Assembly (NCBI GenBank): GCA_933207985.1
Contig: OW240914.1
Coordinates: 285,837,117-285,901,116, forward strand
Direction of reading: 5' to 3'
Source: Pelobates cultripes
Taxonomy: Eukaryota > Chordata > Amphibia > Anura > Pelobatidae
DNA: 64,000 nt
The stretch's first letter is position 1. The number at the start of each line of letters is the position of its first letter. The position numbers and the translations under genes are program-made. Below, in pieces: positions 1 through 11,850 of the stretch. The notes below the pieces were generated by a model that ran no database searches, was not told the DNA's origin, and saw nothing but the letters and a program-made list of their open reading frames with translations.

Positions 1-3000
1 ATGGCTATGACCACCGTACTCCCCAGCGGCGATGTCACCATTGGGGTCTTAGCGAATTCGGCAAAGTCCTCAAACAGTGACAGTGCTGCTTTAAGCAAAA
101 ACTCATTTGGGAAACTTCTCTAAATCACCTTTATTCACGAATTGGCTGCTGTACACTAAATATTGCAATTTGGATTTCAATTTATTACAATGTAATATGT
201 AGCCCACAATGTTTAACAATCTTTCGCCATATGTTGTAATCCAGCTTTCATCATTGGCATCAATAAACTACTATATATTTTTGGGTCTGGTCTTGCCTCT
301 TTAAAGGAACACTCTGTGCACCATAGCAACTGCAGTGTTCTGTAGTTGTTATGGTGCCAGCAGTTCCTTGGCACCCCTCTCTGATTGTAAGTAGCCAAAT
401 TGTTTTAGAAAGTTTTGACTACTTATCTGGGGCCTGAACAGCACCAATCCCCACCTCCGCTATGAGGTTCAGAAAGCCAGAGCCTCTTGTTCTATATTCT
501 TTAAATGATCTTCTTGAGATACTGTGATATCCCAATATCCTCTCCATCAATTCTTACAGATGCAGACTGGTTTGCTGTAGGATTGCTGTCTAGCAGTGGT
601 AACAGATCAGCTGGGAGAGAGCAACATAAAGGGACATAAACATTAGGCCATCACTCAAGGGACAGCCTGGCTTTCCTGTTATGTAGTCAAAGGTATAAGA
701 GGACAATTGAGTAAACAAAATAGGCATTAAAAATCACATTCTACTTTTGTGTAGTAACATTACAATAAAAAAAAAAAAAAGTAATTACCAGGACATTCTA
801 GGCGCCACTTCTTAACCACTTCAGCATTTTTAGGTGCTTATGGTGCCAGTATTCCATCCATGCAGACTTCCGCAGCATCAGGACCTGTCTCTGTGATGAC
901 TTGTGCTGAATGTGCACCAATTATCAGATAAACTAGGACATGCTTTGGACTTGAAAGCGCTTGCTCATAAGGAGCAGTGTCGGATGTCTCTTCCATATCA
1001 GTGTTGACATATCAAATTGTGAAATTCCATGCTCTCTGACTGACAGGTCCTCTAGGTGGAGGTACGAGCTCCATGTTAAGGTCTCATTTTGTCAGTTTGC
1101 TATAATTTAATTATAGTAAAGCAGAGTTCATGGCCTGGCACGGGCACCATAGCCACTTATCTAGCTTAGTACATGGATTTCCTGAGCTGCAGGGGAGGGG
1201 GGTGGCTAACACAAGGCAGACCCCAGGTAAGTTGTCAAACTATTCTTAAATGTTTTGATTGCTTATCCTGGGAGGGCAACAGGGCACTGTTAGGCTGTAG
1301 TGGTTATGGCTCTTTAAATGGTGAATAAGTCAATGAAAAACCATAAAACCACAGTGCTGGGCTTCAAAACAAAACATATAGTGCAATTTCATAAAATGTG
1401 TTTCTAAATCTATGTATAATTGATGATTTATGTTGAATTATTTGTATGGACACTTGATGTGTATAGGGCATGCAGCTGTAAAACCAAATTTGTCACCTTA
1501 TAATCATACAAGCGCCTTGGACTTTGTTTTGGTATATTGAAAAAAAGTATGTAAATTTATTTAATTACATTTTTTTAAATGGTTACTCCAAGCACCATGA
1601 TCACTTCAGTGTTTGGAAGTTGTTATGCTGGTTGGAGTCACTGTATGTGCAGTATTTCACTTTAAAACACTGCATATATAGAGTTTAACCCCTCTGCTGC
1701 TGGAGGTATAATGTCCTTAGCTAAGCCAGAACAAAAGCTCCAGGCTCGCTAATGTCAATTCTGTCCATATCCTTATGTACAAAATTGCATCCATTGGCTG
1801 AGAGCCGTCAGCTGACATCTCTGTAACAGACGGATGTCGTCATTGTAGGACTCTTGGTGCGCTGCAGGGACCCAGGTAAGAGGCTAAACCATTGAAAATG
1901 GTTTGTGAAGCATTAAATAAGTATTTTTTCACTTTTTCCAGTGCAGAAGTCCCTCGGCACTGGGTCTGACACTTCCTTCGCCATCATCAGCCAACCAGAG
2001 ATGATCTTATGCATATGCATGTCAAGCGCTGAGCGAGATTAAGTCTTCCACACAGGAAAGCACTGACCCTATTGCATTTTAGAAGACACTGGACATCCTC
2101 ATTCAAAGCGTGAGGACATCCAGCATTATTTAACAGAGTCAAACTACATGAAAGGTCCATGAAAGGTCAGGAAATACCTCTAGTGTCTGCCTGACTTTAA
2201 GACAATCAGTAGATCCCCATTCATAAAAAAAAAAAAACTTTTGCTGGGGACAGACAAACGTCCTTGCTTATACACCATCCAGTAAGTGCTGGGTTCATAG
2301 AATAACCTTTCAATTTGGAGACCCGCACTATTGTCCCCATAAAATAATGGGCTTACAGGTACATGCTGTCTTGGCCAAGTCATTTACTGCACTGCCTTTA
2401 GTGCCTTTCGAGTTCCTATAGGACTTGTTCCACTCCCTGCCTTGCATTGTGCCTCTGTTACTTGATGGTAATTGTAAATAATTAGTGAAGATCATATTGT
2501 ACAATGCAGCAAGAAGGAAAGAGTACTTTAATATAATTAAAAGTAGATTAAAATAAGTCTTACAATGTTAAAAAAAACCAAAAAACTTTTTGGTTGGAGT
2601 TATGATTATTGAAATGCTGCTCCCCCTTTAAATAAATAAATAAATAATGGCAAAACCTATGCTAAAGCCAATTTCTCCCTGCAGCATAATTCTCCTCTTT
2701 CTGTGATGTCACTCTCTCTCGCTGCACAGGGTGAGATGTCCCAGTTTCTAACTGTGTGAAAACGTGTGATTGAACAGGAGAAAGGGAGGCTTAGCATGCA
2801 ATGACAGACACATTTTATGCACAGAATTAATATAATCGGCATGAAACACTCAATTACCCTTAAAAGCCAACAAATAAGTGTGCTCTGACTGAAATTACAT
2901 GTCATGGGAAGAACTAAAAGGTTGGGGACAATCAATCATAACTTTGGGGTGGGGGGTGCGGTGGCAAATGTCATGTCCACTCCCCATCATTACATTTAAT

Positions 3001-3530
3001 ACAGTGATCTGTCCACCAGTCTTTCTATAAATTGAAGCCCCAACCCAATGCCCACAGGTTGGGCAGTGTGGTATACATTACTAGCAACTGGGGAGCAGTC
3101 ATTACTTTGTTATTTTAGTGAGCAGCCACTGACTGCTCACTTGTATGTAAGTAATAAAAATATCAATTTCACAAGCTTGGATCCAATATATGCATTTGGC
3201 TCAAATGTTTAGCACAGTAGGACAATTACAGGAGGTCCTTATTGCTCTTATTCCTCACAGCTGTATGAATAGAGAAAATCTCATAGCACGACATTGTGTA
3301 ACACAAGTAAGGAGAGTGTAAACTTAGATGGACTCACGTGGTCCCAGTAACTGATATACACATAAATATATTACTAGAGCATCCTGGAATCTTGAACCAT
3401 AAATGAAGTAAATCCTTTATTGGTTCAAAATTTAAATAACTGATGTTAAAAACAATCAGAATAAAGATAAAAAAGCCAAACTGTCCAATGGCTTAGTGCC
3501 TAAGAAATAGGACGCGTTCACAATTATCCA
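1..3530. other. No gene seen; dispersed repeat fragments
   Basis: No exon with splice sites or recognisable protein was found. The stretch contains non-coding dispersed fragments. Around 1,191-1,321 there is a piece (CCCCAGGTAAGTTGTCAAAC ... TAGTGGTTATGGCTCTTTAA) that recurs at about 54,294-54,428; similar text lies near 300-440. A short hairpin-like unit with GGACATCCTCA / TGAGGACATCC lies near 2,090-2,125. Homopolymer runs occur at 767-780 and 2,226-2,237. Confidence 0.6.
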
Positions 3531-3930
3531 AGGGCATCTTCAGTTTTTTTATCTTCATTCAGATTGTTTTGATGGTGTTCACCATCCTCATTGTTGTTTT
3601 AGCTTCATAGTTTACTATTGCAACTGAGCTAAAACCAGCTTGAGTTCTGAGCGGGGACCCACCGAAGGGCAGGCTATTTCAGTTGCTGTCCGTTCTCAGA
3701 ATACTTTTGTGACCCGTTTTTTTGCTCTCCATTAGTTTAAAGGGTAATCCAGACATGGACCCCTTGCTCATGGTGCCTAGAGAGATATCAGCTATGCCTC
3801 ACTGATGATGCCTAACAAGGCTGAAACGATTGTCTGGGGTTGCCGTGTCTCTCGCGTAGAATACTCAGAATACTCTTGCGACCCGTTTTTTTTTTTTGCT
3901 CTCCACTATTGCAACTTAACATGTTTCATC
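3531..3930 (+). mobile_element. Penelope-like element debris around a hammerhead-like fold
   Basis: The sequence holds two diverged copies of one motif (CAGAATACTTTTGTGACCCG near 3,697 and CAGAATACTCTTGCGACCCG near 3,866, each followed by a T-run and GCTCTCCA). They flank the hammerhead-like fold at 3,796-3,840. Terminal repeats enclosing a hammerhead are typical of Penelope-like elements, but no coding sequence is present, so the family call rests on the ribozyme and repeat pattern alone. Confidence 0.45.
3796..3840 (+). ncRNA. Candidate hammerhead ribozyme (type I, minimal stem III)
   Basis: The core elements appear in the right order and spacing. Stem I 5' strand is GCCTCA (3,796-3,801). 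Core CTGATGA is at 3,802-3,808. Stem II is GCCT (3,810-3,813) with AGGC (3,818-3,821) around an AACA loop. GAAAC is at 3,823-3,827, a very short stem III follows (C3827-G3832 around GATT), and GTC at 3,832-3,834 is the predicted cleavage triplet. TGGGGT (3,835-3,840) pairs back to stem I (four Watson-Crick pairs and two G-U). A T-T mismatch lies between stem II and the core. Hammerheads with minimal stem III are known from Penelope-like retroelements. Activity is not shown. Confidence 0.6.
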
Positions 3931-3991
3931 TTATATATATATATATACCATTCCAAATTAGTAATCCAAAAAAGAAATATACATACAAAAG

Positions 3992-4036
3992 GTCGAGGTT
4001 TGAGTCATCCAAGAGGACTTTTATCAGGACATGTAT
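3992..4036 (-). ncRNA. Degenerate hammerhead-like relic
   Basis: On the minus strand the order is CTGATAA, an imperfect stem II (AGTCC / GGATGACT), then CAAACCTCGACC where GAAACGTC would be expected. Core position G8 is A. It looks like a decayed member of the same Penelope-associated motif class as at 3,796-3,840, in opposite orientation. Confidence 0.25.
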
Positions 4037-4461
4037 TACAAGACATATTAAAAACATGAATGCCATTATATAGGGAAAATATATGACCACTTAACGTGCA
4101 TCTGGAAGTAAGTCGGCATGTTCCAGTATCCAGGGTACATGTCCCTGGTGGTAATCCTGCCTTCTAATTATTGCACAATGATGAAATCTCATTCGAGCTG
4201 CTAATGCATCTAAAACACTTGTGGGCACGTTCCCGGGATGCGTCCAAAGACAACTGATGCCAGACTGACAGTCCATATCATCATGGTGGTTACAAAGCAT
4301 CAAGTTTCTATGGGAACATAGCGATATATGCTATGGGGCAACTTCAATCTAAAATAACAGGTATATAAATTTATCACATCAAACGGAGCCTATTTCTCAA
4401 ATAAATAGTGTTGGGAATATGTATAAGCCCAATGTGATTGATAGTAATATCTATATATATA

Positions 4462-4994
4462 CACAGTGGTACCTCGGTTTACAAACGCCTCGGTTAACAT
4501 AATTTTCGGTTTACAAATGAAAATCCATTGAAAATAATGCCTTGGTTTACAATTTTTTTTTTGCAATATAAAGCAAATTTCCCAGGATGCATTACGTCTG
4601 GGAGGTTTATAGCACCGCCCCAGAGCATGCTTGAGTCTGTGGGTAGCACGTGGCGTCGAGTGTGGAGGTGTTGAAGCGTTTTTAGAATCGAGGTTTGGAG
4701 TCATCCTGGAAATTTCTTGCAGCGGTTTTGGGACTTTTTGGAACTATTTTGGTGCATTTTTCAAGCTGTGGAAAGGTAGGGAGCTGAGCTTTGTCGTTTG
4801 CATGCCTTTTACTGTGTTCTGCATTGTGGGTTGGTTCCATGCCAGCTCATTTTGACTTTTTTTTTTTACCTCTGGAACAGATTAATTGGTTTTCAATGAA
4901 TTCCTATGGGAAACCACGTTTCGGTTTACAAATTTTTCGCCATAGAAAACGTCCCGGAGAATGCAATAAATTCGTAAACCAAGGTACTACTGTG
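4462..4994. mobile_element. Non-autonomous DNA transposon, GGTACCTCGGTTTAC-type ends
   Basis: The left end CACAGTGGTACCTCGGTTTAC and the right end GTAAACCAAGGTACTACTGTG are imperfect inverted repeats. Further GGTTTACAAAT motifs lie inside. Both ends abut TA/TG-rich simple sequence, fitting TA-targeting Tc1/mariner-like elements. No transposase is encoded; the open frames inside are chance. Confidence 0.6.
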
Positions 4995-5022
4995 TGTGTG
5001 TGTATATGTATGTATATATGTA

Positions 5023-5054
<32 letters not shown>

Positions 5055-5106
5055 CATATATATACATACATACATACATACATATACACACACATATATA
5101 TATATT
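4995..5106. repeat. TG/TA microsatellite with mirror-like palindrome
   Basis: Alternating TGTG/TATG, then TATATA, then CATA/CACA blocks form a self-complementary simple repeat. Reading frames through it on both strands are artefacts. Confidence 0.9.
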
Positions 5107-5642
5107 GTTTTTAATTTTATTATATCTCCTATTAACAGAGTGCATTTTTAGCAATAATTTCTGGATGTTTTTTCATAGCTTAAATTAGACTAGTCATCCT
5201 TGTTTACCATAAATTATAAGTACATTTTCTAATGTGTGTGTGTCTGTGTGCATTCATATCACTTTCAAAAGTGTGTTTCAAATCCTGCTATTAGAGATAT
5301 AACTGGGAAAAAATATAGCATCAGAGTCTTTAAATTTGTAGGAGAATAAGTGGAATTATAGATTTTAAACGTTTGCACTATGTCAAGTTGAGGAACTAAA
5401 ACAGATAGATTAGAGATTGTTTTAATTGTCACTGTTTTTTCATATCTAAATGACTGCCCGTCCTCGACATTCTTCTATCTCATATTACATTTTTACTGTT
5501 TGGTAATTATTAACTTTAATTGTTCCATTAAAGGACTGATTAGTGGTGTGATGGAAAATGTCCTTAAAGTGAATATTTCTTTCACGGGTTTATTCTAACA
5601 TAGCTTGTGTCTATCAGGACTGCCACCATCTATAACTGTATG

Positions 5643-6722
5643 CGGGGCCGGACTGGCCCACCGGGATACCGGGAAATTTTCCGGTGGGCCGTCGGCACCT
5701 GGGGCCAGACAGACAGCTGTCTGAGCTGGCGGCCGCAGGGGAGAGCTGGCTGTTCTGGCGGCCGCAGGGGGAGCTGGCTGTGCTGTCTCTGCTCCCCGTC
5801 CTTGCGCGCTACTTAATGAGACTGGGGCCAGAATATGACACCATATTCTGGCCCCGGTCTCATTAAGCTGTGCGTTGGGGAGCAGAGACAGCACTGCCAG
5901 CTCCCCCTGCGGCCGCCAGAATAGCCAGCTCCCCCGCTGCAGCCGCCAGCACAGACAGCTCCCCCTGCTGCCGCCAGAACAGCCAGGAGCCAGCTCCCCC
6001 CTGCGGCCGCCAGCACACATGACCCAGCTATCTGCCCTGCACGACTCCCCTGGCCGGTCGCCCACAGGCAGCTATATTATGTGTCAGTCTGTCAGTGTGA
6101 GTGTGTGTGTGTCTGTCATGGTGTGTGTGTGTCTGTATCTTGGTATGTGTCTGTGTCATGGTCTGTCTGTGTGTATGTCAAGGTGTGTGTGTCTGTCAAG
6201 GTGTGTGTGTGTGTCTGTCAAGGTGTGTGTGTGTGTCTGTCTGTCAATATATGTGTGTGTCTGTCAAGGTGTGTGTGTGTGTGTCTGTCATGGTATGTAT
6301 GTGTCTGTCAAGGTGTGTGTGTGTGTGTGTGTCTGTCATGGTATGTGTGTGTCTGTCATTGTATGTGTGTGGGATGTCAAGGTGTGTGTGTGTAGCTGTC
6401 ATGGTGTGTGTGGCTGTCAAGGTGTGTGTGTCTGTCATGGTGTGTCATGGTGTGTGTGTGTGTCTGTCGTGTGTGTGTGTGTGTCTGTCATGGTGTGTGT
6501 GTGTCTGTCAAGGTGTATGTGTGTGTCTGTCAAGGTATGTGTGTGTCTGTTATCTGTCATGGTATATTTGTGTGTCTGTCATGGTGTATGTGTGTGTCTG
6601 TGTGTGTCTGTGTGTGTTTAAAAATAGTGTTTTTACTCACCTTTTTTCCCCCCCACGCCGTGCTGCGGGGCTGGCATAGATTTTTTTTCCAGGGCTGCTT
6701 TAGTCCGACCAGTCCGGCCCTG
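5643..6722. mobile_element. Non-autonomous hAT-type element with internal minisatellite
   Basis: The ends are inverted: CGGGGCCGGACTGG at left and CCAGTCCGGCCCTG at right. They are bounded by a perfect 8-bp duplication ACTGTATG (5,635-5,642 and 6,723-6,730), as expected for hAT insertion. Inside are a GC-rich inverted repeat (about 5,720-5,960) centred on a palindrome built from GGGGCCAGAATATG and its complement, and a long GT-rich minisatellite. No transposase frame is present, so movement would need a transposase supplied elsewhere. Confidence 0.8.
6087..6618 (+). repeat. GTGTGTCTGTCA(A/T)GG minisatellite
   Basis: Dozens of irregular units alternate (GT)n with CTGTCAAGG or CTGTCATGG. It lies wholly within the hAT-type element. 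All three plus frames stay open over it because the repeat lacks stops, giving Cys/Val-rich artefact proteins. Confidence 0.9.
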
Positions 6723-6730
6723 ACTGTATG

Positions 6731-7529
6731 TCAGGTGGAAAATACACACTTCCAGACACACACAAAAAAATTTTATTCTACAATTTTAAAATTAGAGGTG
6801 TTTCCAGAAACAGAATGACATAGGAAGCTGTTTGCTATTTGTATTTGTTTTATTTATTTCATATACTGCAAACTTTTTGAAAATTCTATACTGTTAGAAA
6901 AAACGTCCAGATCATTTATCCAAAGAAGTCATCATTAAAGTCTACAAGAATATTTGTAGATAAATAATTTAAATCGGTTTTCTAACTATATTAAATCAAG
7001 GCTAGGGTTATTTATTAAAATGTGAATTGAAAGTGAATTTTCAAATTTAAGCCTAACTGAAAGCATAGCTGACTTTTTCCAACTCTGCTATTTTTACTTT
7101 AAATTTAAAGTTTACATTTATGTGAATTAAAAATAATAGTGTTAATAGCAAAACAATTATTTAAAATAGCTGAATCCTAAATTTGCATGTTTTCATATGC
7201 AGGATCTGTTACATTGTAGTCAAAGTCTGCAGTTGAATTCAAACCAACTGTGCTGTTTAAAATAAAAATTTTAAAAAAACGAATAAATGAATACAAAAAC
7301 ATGTTGGAAATATGTGTCTGTGCACATTTTTTCTTGTTTTGCAGGAGCACACCCTTAATTGGCACATTTACTCCTTAATATAAATATTTTTAAAATGTGA
7401 ACCACGTGGAAAAAATATATAATATAATAGTTCCTTTTTATATCAGATTAAAAATTATTTGCACATTTTAAAAAGTCTGTCTTAAATATCTTACAGGTAC
7501 AGCTTTTTATTTTTTATTTTTTAAATGTA
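6731..7529. other. No feature seen
   Basis: AT-rich sequence between two transposons with no gene or clear repeat structure. Confidence 0.5.
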
Positions 7530-7913
7530 CAGTGTCTTTCAGTATTATTGGCACCCTTTGTAAATATGAGAAAAGAAGGCTGTGAAAAATATAACAAAAC
7601 ATACTCTGCTCTCATGGATAGTAAAAAATTGTAAGGTTTATCCCCCTTCCAAAAATATCTTTGTTAAATACCTTATCGACTTGAATCTAATGTGCACCTT
7701 TATTGGCAAAATAAAGTTTCCATAATTTGAATTAGATTTCATGGCGCATTAGATTAGAGTACAATTTCAGTACTAACGAAAAGGAAAGCAGAGTGCAATA
7801 AAGACAAACTGCGCATGCTAACTACTCTCTACTCTCTATCTAATTATCCAGTTTCATAATGGTATAAATATGAGGTAATACATAGGTCTAATTCCCTTAG
7901 TCATTCATCACCA

Positions 7914-8095
7914 TTGGTAAGACCACGAAATATAGCTGTAATGTGTGGCAAAAGGTTATTGAGCTTCACAAAATGTAATGTATGTGGATATGAGAAAATA
8001 GCAAAAGCATTGAAATTGCCTATTTCCATTATCAGGGCAATAAGTGAGAAACTCAGCTCAACTGCTTGGGGTCAGAAAGTCTCCAAAACTACCAT
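7914..8095 (+). pseudogene. Tc1 transposase N-terminal remnant
   Basis: The frame opens with MVRPRN and contains a helix-turn-helix-like segment, GYEKIAKALKLPISIIRAI, resembling the paired-like DNA-binding region of Tc1 transposases. The frame ends soon after; the DDE catalytic part survives only as scattered out-of-frame blocks downstream. Confidence 0.65.
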
Positions 8096-8345
8096 CTGAC
8101 GTCACCTACATAACCACAAATGGTTTGGAAGGGTTTCAAGAAAAAAGCCTCTACTCTCATACTAAAACAACTCAGCCATCTTCAGTTTGCCAGATACTAG
8201 TGGACCTTTAAACGGGATTGTGTTCTATGGTCAAATGAAACCAATATAGAGGTTATGGAAATAAACATAAAAGGTGGGTTTGGTGCACACAGAGAGTTAG
8301 CTTTATGGAAAAGTACCCTATGCCCATGGTTAAAAATGGTGGTGG

Positions 8346-8730
8346 CGCAACCCCGACTGTCAAAGAGTAGAACCTCCACTAATACCGGCCTCGACGTTAA
8401 TCCTAATATTGGTACGACCAAAGGATAAAACGCGACCAACGCTATGCACTTCGAACAACATCAACCCACAGCTCTACCCATGCACCCACGATGGCATTGA
8501 CACTCCCCCTCCCCCCATGGAGTGGTACTTAATAACACGCACTTGGACCACTAGTTCTCATCTCCACTTTACTAACTCAAGCTACGTACCATTCTTGTTT
8601 GCATTATATATATTATAAAATGTGCTGTCCATCTGCATGTCAAACCGATTTTTATAATTCTGAATTGAGCGATCTTCCACTGGCATTGTATTTTACTATT
8701 ATTTGCATGAAAAAATAAAGAATTAAAAAA
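8346..8730 (+). mobile_element. Retroposed insert with A-tail inside the Tc1 relic
   Basis: The insert splits the Tc1 coding relic. It ends in GAAAAAATAAAGAATT plus an A-run and is flanked by a 13-bp duplication, AAAATGGTGGTGG (8,333-8,345) and AAAATGGTGTTGG (8,731-8,743), with one mismatch. This is the signature of LINE-type target-primed insertion. The sequence may be a 5'-truncated L1-like 3' end; the source family is not proven. Confidence 0.65.
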
Positions 8731-9795
8731 AAAATGGTGTTGGCTCTTTAATGTTTTGGGGCTGTTTTCTGCCAGAGGAAATGGACATTTTGTTAGGATA
8801 CATAGCATGATGGACTCTATCAAATATCAACAAATATTAAAATAATATCTGTCTGCCTTTGCCACAAAGATTAAAATAGGCAAACCCTTAAAATGGGTTC
8901 AATCTTCAAGCAGGACAATGATCCAAAACATAAATGTTTTAAAGCAAAAATGGCTTACTGACCAAAATATCAAGGTCTTGTCATGGCCATCCCAGTTCCC
9001 TGACTTGAACCCCAAATAAAACCTGTTGGGTGAACTTAACGAAGAACCTACAAACGTCGACCTTGAAATTTGAGGGATTCTGGAGAGATTCTGCATGGAG
9101 GAATGCTCTTCTGTCCCTTGCCATGTATTCTCCAACCTAATTGGACATTATAGGAGAAGATTCAGAGCTGCTATCTTGGCAAAGGGAGGTAGCACAAAGT
9201 ATTGACTAAAAGGGTGCCAATAATTATACCGCACATATATTTAAGAAATACATTTTTTTATATAAAGCTGTGTTGTATTTGCAATTGTTTGATATTGATG
9301 AAAGCAGAATATTTTTGTGTTTTATTTATTTATTTATTTAGTAAATATGAGTTTTATTTGAAGATATTTTTGACATATTAAGAAAGAGAGAAATGGAAAA
9401 CTTGAGATCTTGCAGGACTCAATGTCACTACATAGCACTTTATAGGGGTAATCTTATTGACACTAAATAATATCATGATATCGAGGCATGAGTTCGGGAT
9501 GTGCACGGAATGTGCTGGAAGTGAAAGGGGGGAACTTATTAGTTGCCAGTAAGGTTAGATAAGCTTTATGTTGCGAACATAGTTGAAATTGTACATTGCG
9601 GTAATTCCCGTATCAGGTGTGCATAGCGTTCGACTCCTTCCACACCTTGCCTGTGGGTTATTTTTGTGTATTTTTTTTACAAAAGGTTAAACAACAAAGA
9701 TAACTTTTAACAATGTTATTTGCTCATATTTACCAAGGGGGCCAATATTAGTGGAGGGCACTGTATTATAGGACTACCTTATTTAGGTCCTTAGG

Positions 9796-10060
9796 TCCTT
9801 TTTAAAAGTCTTTTACAGACTGAAACGTCGCCTCGAAGGTGTGAATTTGTAATTGCTCAATAAAGCAACAGATGAAATTTACCTTGAAAGACTCCTGAGT
9901 GCTCTCTACTGGTATCGTATACAATTTGGTTGGAGACAGCACCGGAGCATTAAAAGACCGGGAGCATTGAGTGCTGGGACCTGTGACGTATATATATATA
10001 TATATATATACATACATATATATATAAAATGAGGATTATATATATATATATGTGCTTGGT
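9796..10060 (+). mobile_element. Penelope-like terminal relic with hammerhead remnant and TA repeat
   Basis: AGTC-TTTTACA-GACT followed by GAAACGTCG (about 9,807-9,830) matches stem II plus the 3' core of a hammerhead, but the CTGATGA box is lost (CTTTTTAA). A (TA)n microsatellite follows at 9,987-10,053. Interpreted as the decayed end of a Penelope-like element. Confidence 0.35.
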
Positions 10061-10488
10061 ATAAATTTATTAAAGCCAAAAACTCTAAATAATACAATTA
10101 GAAGACTGGATTTGTTATATAGTTACTTTTTAATTATGTAGGTTACAAAAATACTAAATATATATTATCCTCATTCTTCTTTAAGCATATTCTAATTTCT
10201 AGTAATAATATTAAGTCCATTTTGACTGCATCTTGTCACATTTTCAACCATCGTTTTGCACTATATATTTTTTTATGATCAAACATGGCAGCATTTACTC
10301 ATGGGTTAGCTCCTCTCCTCACAGCAGAAAGGACAGGAAATAGAACTCTGAAATTGGTATAAATAGATCCATCCTCTGCTCCACAGGCAGTCTTTGTTCC
10401 TGTCCTTCACATCAGTTTGGAAGGAGTCTGCTTAAGCAGGCCTAGATTTTTCTTTTATGCTCACCAGACCAATATTTTTGTGTCCCTG
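10061..10488. other. No gene; possible retroelement leader with TATA box
   Basis: TATAAATA at 10,358-10,365 lies about 125 bp upstream of a tandem repeat. No coding sequence is seen. It could be the promoter end of an unrecognised retroelement, but that is inference. Confidence 0.3.
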
Positions 10489-10865
10489 CCAGGGTTCAGC
10501 CTATAAGCCCTGAAGACCCAGCAACAGCATATCTCTATGAGTCGCCAGCCTGGGTACACGCTTTAGTGACCGGAGATCTGACCTAAATCTCTCCCTCAGG
10601 GGATGAAAGCAGTCCACTGCATACATGAGGCCCAGCCAGGGATCAGCCTCTTATCCCTGAAGACCCAGCAACAGCACATCTCTCTGAGCCGCCAGACTGG
10701 GTACACGCTTTAGTGAATGGGGCTCTGACCCAACTCTCTACCTCAGGGGATGAAAGCGGGCCACTGCATACGTGAGGCCAAACCAGGGTTCAGCTTCTTA
10801 TCCCTGAAGACCCAGTAAACAGCACTTCCATAAGGTGACTACCTGGGTATGCCTCTTTTCCACCG
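10489..10865 (+). repeat. 147-bp tandem repeat, about 2.5 copies
   Basis: Copies begin at 10,489, 10,636 and 10,783 with CCAGGGTTCAGC or CCAGGGATCAGC, each followed by CCCTGAAGACCCAG. The first two intervals are exactly 147 bp. Copies differ by scattered substitutions and the third is incomplete and more diverged. Confidence 0.85.
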
Positions 10866-11850
10866 TGACCACCATGTCCGGTGATTGTTTTAAACCCTTC
10901 CCAACTGGTTATGGAAAATGGCATATGGTGTACGGACTTTAATTTGCTAGAAATTAGAATTTAATGAATAAAACTGTTCATGAAGATTTTTTTCCTTTTG
11001 TAGTAAAGGTTTTTTTTTCTTCACTATAAATAAAGAAAGAAAAAAAATGAAAAGAAAATAATTTTTGTCTCTCATGTTCTTACATTGCAAAACAACCCCA
11101 ATGCCTGCTCATTACATATTTCAAGCACCAAAGCCACTACAACACGATTATTGTACAAGGAATGCCAATGGTTTGACTTGCCACTTGGCATCCGCTGGTC
11201 GTGTTCCATGGCAGCACTACACCTGACAGAATGCTGGAAGCTTTACATCTCAGCTAAGTTCGGCAGTGCAGGGCTTAGCTGATTGGCTGAGAGCGATCAG
11301 CTGTCAAGAGCTAGGTGAAGTCTTGCTGCTTCAGTCTCTCTAGCATTGTGGCATATTCACTTTCTTCTGAAATAACTACAACACTTTTTCTCTGTCCTAG
11401 ACTGTATAACAGGAGCTGTTGCCTGGTAGTAGAAGGTTAGGAGAGCAGTGGACTAACGAGTGCTAGTGAACAGTCCTTAGAAATCATGGAGCGAGCGCAT
11501 CATTAGACGCATTTATGCCAAGTTCAGGGTGCTGTCTGCACAGTATGCCCTTGGTTGTTCATCCTGCATGATTGGCAGGCAACCTGACGTGCATTCATTC
11601 CAGGCTGACCATATAACGCTTCAAACAGACACGCCCCCTTTTTGGGCATAATAGTCCCTTTGGGCGGTTCTGGTTACGTGAGTCACATCAATGGCCCACC
11701 CCTTTACCTCACCCACTGAAATCCTGCTACACCGGACACTGCTGTTAGGGGTATGGATTTACTTGAAAGATAAAAGCGAGAGATTAGCATAGGCTATGTG
11801 TTTTCTGATAGCTATATCCTGTGAGTTTCCCTCCAGCACCACCTCCACCA
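10866..11850. other. No feature seen
   Basis: No gene or convincing repeat boundary. T- and A-rich runs near 11,005-11,060. Confidence 0.5.

Larger units (their letters stand above)
7530..9763 (+). mobile_element. Decayed Tc1-like DNA transposon with nested insertions
   Basis: Diverged terminal inverted repeats start CAGTGTCTTTCAGTATTATT at left and end GCCAATATTAGTGGAGGGCACTG at right, each flanked by TA. Between them are translated remnants of a Tc1 transposase: a helix-turn-helix region near 7,914-8,095 (GYEKIAKALKLPISIIRAI), a WSNET block near 8,228 matching the Tc1 WSDE region, and an FKQDNDPKHK block near 8,905. Stops and frameshifts break every part. It is longer than the usual 1.6 kb because of insertions at 8,346-8,730 and probably about 9,320-9,680. 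Non-functional. Confidence 0.8.

Noticed and set aside
1..120. 40-codon frame starting MAMTTVLPSGDVTIGV at the window edge
   Set aside because: Short, no splice site, no recognised domain, and the text looks like dispersed repeat; cannot be supported as an exon.
4707..4850. Open frame inside the 4.5-5.0 kb MITE as a possible captured exon
   Set aside because: No splice sites and no recognised protein; composition fits random AT-rich DNA.
4790..5188. Frames with Tyr/Ile/His-rich tails
   Set aside because: Products of the TA/TG microsatellite beside a MITE.
6081..6679. Cys/Val-rich long open frames in all plus frames
   Set aside because: They are translations of the GT minisatellite, which lacks stop codons; no start context or homologous protein.
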